Positions 14,026 through 15,285 of a DNA stretch of 15,285 bases are shown here, piece by piece. Under the pieces are notes generated by a model. That model was not told where the DNA came from and searched no databases. It saw only the letters and a list, made by a program, of their open reading frames with translations. This DNA comes from JBBPXY01 sp038200435 (GTDB lineage Bacteria > Actinomycetota > Thermoleophilia > Solirubrobacterales > Solirubrobacteraceae). Location of the stretch: contig JBBPXY010000078.1 in NCBI GenBank assembly GCA_038200435.1, positions 1 through 15,285 of the forward strand. Direction: 5' to 3'. The position numbers were made by a program, and so were the translations under genes. Each line of letters begins with the position of its first letter. Within the stretch, counting starts at the first letter, position 1.

Positions 14026-14469
14026 GTGACCGCCGTCCGCCGCCTCACATTCTCCGACCATGACGCCTGGGACGGGCTCTGGGCCGGGTATTTGGAGTAC
14101 TACGAGCACGTGCTCGCCGCCGAGGTGACCGACGCCGTCTTCGCGCAACTGAGCGCGGGGAGCGGCCCGGTCACGGGGCTTGTGGCCGAAGGTGATGACG
14201 GGGGACCGGTGGGGTTTGCCCACCTCGTCTTCCACCCGTCGACTTGGGCGCTCGAGGACTACTGCTATCTCGAGGATCTCTTCGTCGATCCGGCGGCCCG
14301 TCGCACCGGCGTCGCCCAGGCTCTGATCGCTGCGACGTACGCCGAAGCCGACCGTCGCGGTGCGGCGAAGACCTACTGGCAGACGCAGGAAGGCAATCGC
14401 GAAGGGCGCGCGTTGTACGACCAGGTCGCCAAGCGGAACGGCTACCTCGTCTACGAGCGCTCGGCATGA
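14026..14469 (+). CDS. GNAT family N-acetyltransferase
   Basis: This 147-residue acetyltransferase has VRRLTFSDHDAWDGLWAGY at the N-terminus and the strand pair VGFAHLVFH. Motif A is YLEDLFVDPAARRTGVAQALI, where R92-R-T-G-V-A97 binds the acetyl-CoA pyrophosphate. Motif B is YWQTQEGNREGRALYDQVAKRNGY. The acceptor (small molecule or protein amine) is unknown. GTG 14026 was chosen because GAGGG (14014-14018, overlapping the GH3 stop) lies seven bases upstream; the frame is open to 13990 but would overlap GH3. It is tightly linked to GH3 and probably co-transcribed. Confidence 0.92.
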   Translation: MTAVRRLTFSDHDAWDGLWAGYLEYYEHVLAAEVTDAVFAQLSAGSGPVTGLVAEGDDGGPVGFAHLVFHPSTWALEDYCYLEDLFVDPAARRTGVAQALIAATYAEADRRGAAKTYWQTQEGNREGRALYDQVAKRNGYLVYERSA

Positions 14470-14584
14470 GCGGCGGCGCACGGCGGGGTTTGAAGCCAGG
14501 CGATACGGGACACGCCACTTGTGAGAATCTTCGGTCCGCCCTCTGGGAGGAGAAGCGGTCTGTCATCAACCAGTAGGGGGCTAC

Positions 14585-15285
14585 ATGTCCATTCCCACCG
14601 AGCTCGTTGGATCGCTGCCGCGACCCATGAAGTTGCAGGAGGCCTTCCAGGCCCACGACGACGGCCAGATCACCTTCGAGCAGTTGCAGGCCGAGCAGGA
14701 CAAAGCCGCCGAGGACTCGATCAAGCGCCTCGAGCAGACGGGGGAGACCTACGTCACCGACGGCGAGCAGCGCGAGTCGAGCTTTGCCACCTACCCGATC
14801 ACCGACACGCTGGCGGGCACGGGCCTGGCCGACAACCTCGCCGGCGATGGCCAGTACTTCGCCATCTTCGACGACGGACATCACCGCCAGCTGCCGCGGC
14901 TCACCGGTGGTCCGTTTCGCTACAAGACCTTCGCCGCCGAGTTCGTCGAGAAGAACAAGGCGATCGCCTCCAAGCCGGTCAAGCAGGCCGTGATCTCGCC
15001 TTCGATGATGATGCTGCTCTACCCGCTCGCAGAGGAGCTCGAGGGCTACTCGCGCGAGGAGTTCCTGAACGACGTCGTCGACGAATGCGAGAAGGACATC
15101 CGCAAGGCGTTCGATGCCGGCGCGGTGCGCGTCTCGGTCGACTTCACGGAGGGCCGGCTCGCCAACAAGAACGACGCGCGCAACCCCTGGACCGGCAAGG
15201 ACATGCTGCAGGAGTTCATCGACCTGAACAACCGTCTGTTCGCCCGCTTCTCGCCCGAGGAGCGCAAGAACATCGGCATCCACAC
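14585..15285 (+). CDS. Cobalamin-independent methionine synthase-like protein (MetE C-terminal type), 3' partial
   Basis: The window holds the first 233 codons, running off the end. The start TELVGSLPRPMKLQEAFQAH matches the opening of MetE-C-like single-domain methyltransferases (VGSxPRP). TGETYVTDGEQRESSFATYP continues the N-terminal barrel strands, with PSMMMLLYP and a long helix EEFLNDVVDECEKDIRKAFDAGAVRVSVDFTEGRL following. Zinc ligands lie in the missing part. The family transfers methyl groups to homocysteine or related thiols; stand-alone members may use other substrates such as coenzyme-M-like thiols. The ATG at 14585 has AGGGGG four bases upstream. The 115-base gap after the GNAT gene suggests an own promoter, but none was clear. 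Confidence 0.88.
   Translation, partial: MSIPTELVGSLPRPMKLQEAFQAHDDGQITFEQLQAEQDKAAEDSIKRLEQTGETYVTDGEQRESSFATYPITDTLAGTGLADNLAGDGQYFAIFDDGHHRQLPRLTGGPFRYKTFAAEFVEKNKAIASKPVKQAVISPSMMMLLYPLAEELEGYSREEFLNDVVDECEKDIRKAFDAGAVRVSVDFTEGRLANKNDARNPWTGKDMLQEFIDLNNRLFARFSPEERKNIGIH

Noticed and set aside
14171..15283. 370-codon minus-strand frame at the right end
   Set aside because: Shadow of the GNAT and MetE-like genes; its leucine/valine/arginine-rich content matches no family and both plus-strand genes are well supported.

Overview
The window is GC-rich bacterial DNA with dense genes, many GTG/TTG starts and very short leaders. Together with the gene families present (DUF3024, CGNR/ABATE regulator, stand-alone LigD-type polymerase, RibD_C-type reductases, MetE-like methyltransferase) this suggests an actinobacterium. 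Class Thermoleophilia (Solirubrobacter/Conexibacter-like) is my best guess. The placement is inference from family resemblance; no search was run.

Left part (1-2377, plus strand): a tRNA-Arg(ACG) with a clear -10 box, a DUF3024 protein, and a three-unit 23-bp repeat array directly in front of an AAA/DUF4143 ATPase gene. That gene is split by two opposite frameshifts. A small DUF1059-like protein follows after a 239-base gap.

Middle part (2488-8606, minus strand, read right to left): TetR regulator, SDR oxidoreductase, stand-alone LigD-type polymerase domain, RHH antitoxin plus PIN toxin, a second SDR with a frameshifted C-terminus, an ArsR-type regulator behind a perfect 18-bp palindrome, an SRPBCC/AHSA1 gene that has lost its middle, and two different RibD_C/dihydrofolate-reductase-like proteins. 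A 15-codon mini-ORF precedes the first of these two reductases. ArsR, SRPBCC and the reductases look like one transcription unit.

Right part (8655-15285): an MBL-fold hydrolase divergent from the TetR gene, with a shared promoter/operator; a minus-strand lipoprotein and a minus-strand cupin; then a plus-strand run of CGNR/ABATE regulator, DsbA/HCCA-isomerase-like protein (ATGA overlap), secreted GH3 glycosidase, GNAT acetyltransferase, and the start of a cobalamin-independent methionine-synthase-like gene cut by the window end.

I see no phage, IS, CRISPR or rRNA, and no clearly new multi-gene system. The observations most worth following are the half-site array before the ATPase, the cluster of lesions (two frameshifted genes and one internal deletion) between 657 and 5170, the ArsR palindrome, the overlapping TetR/MBL promoters, and recurrent leaderless-type promoters. 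No stretch longer than 300 bases lacks a gene.
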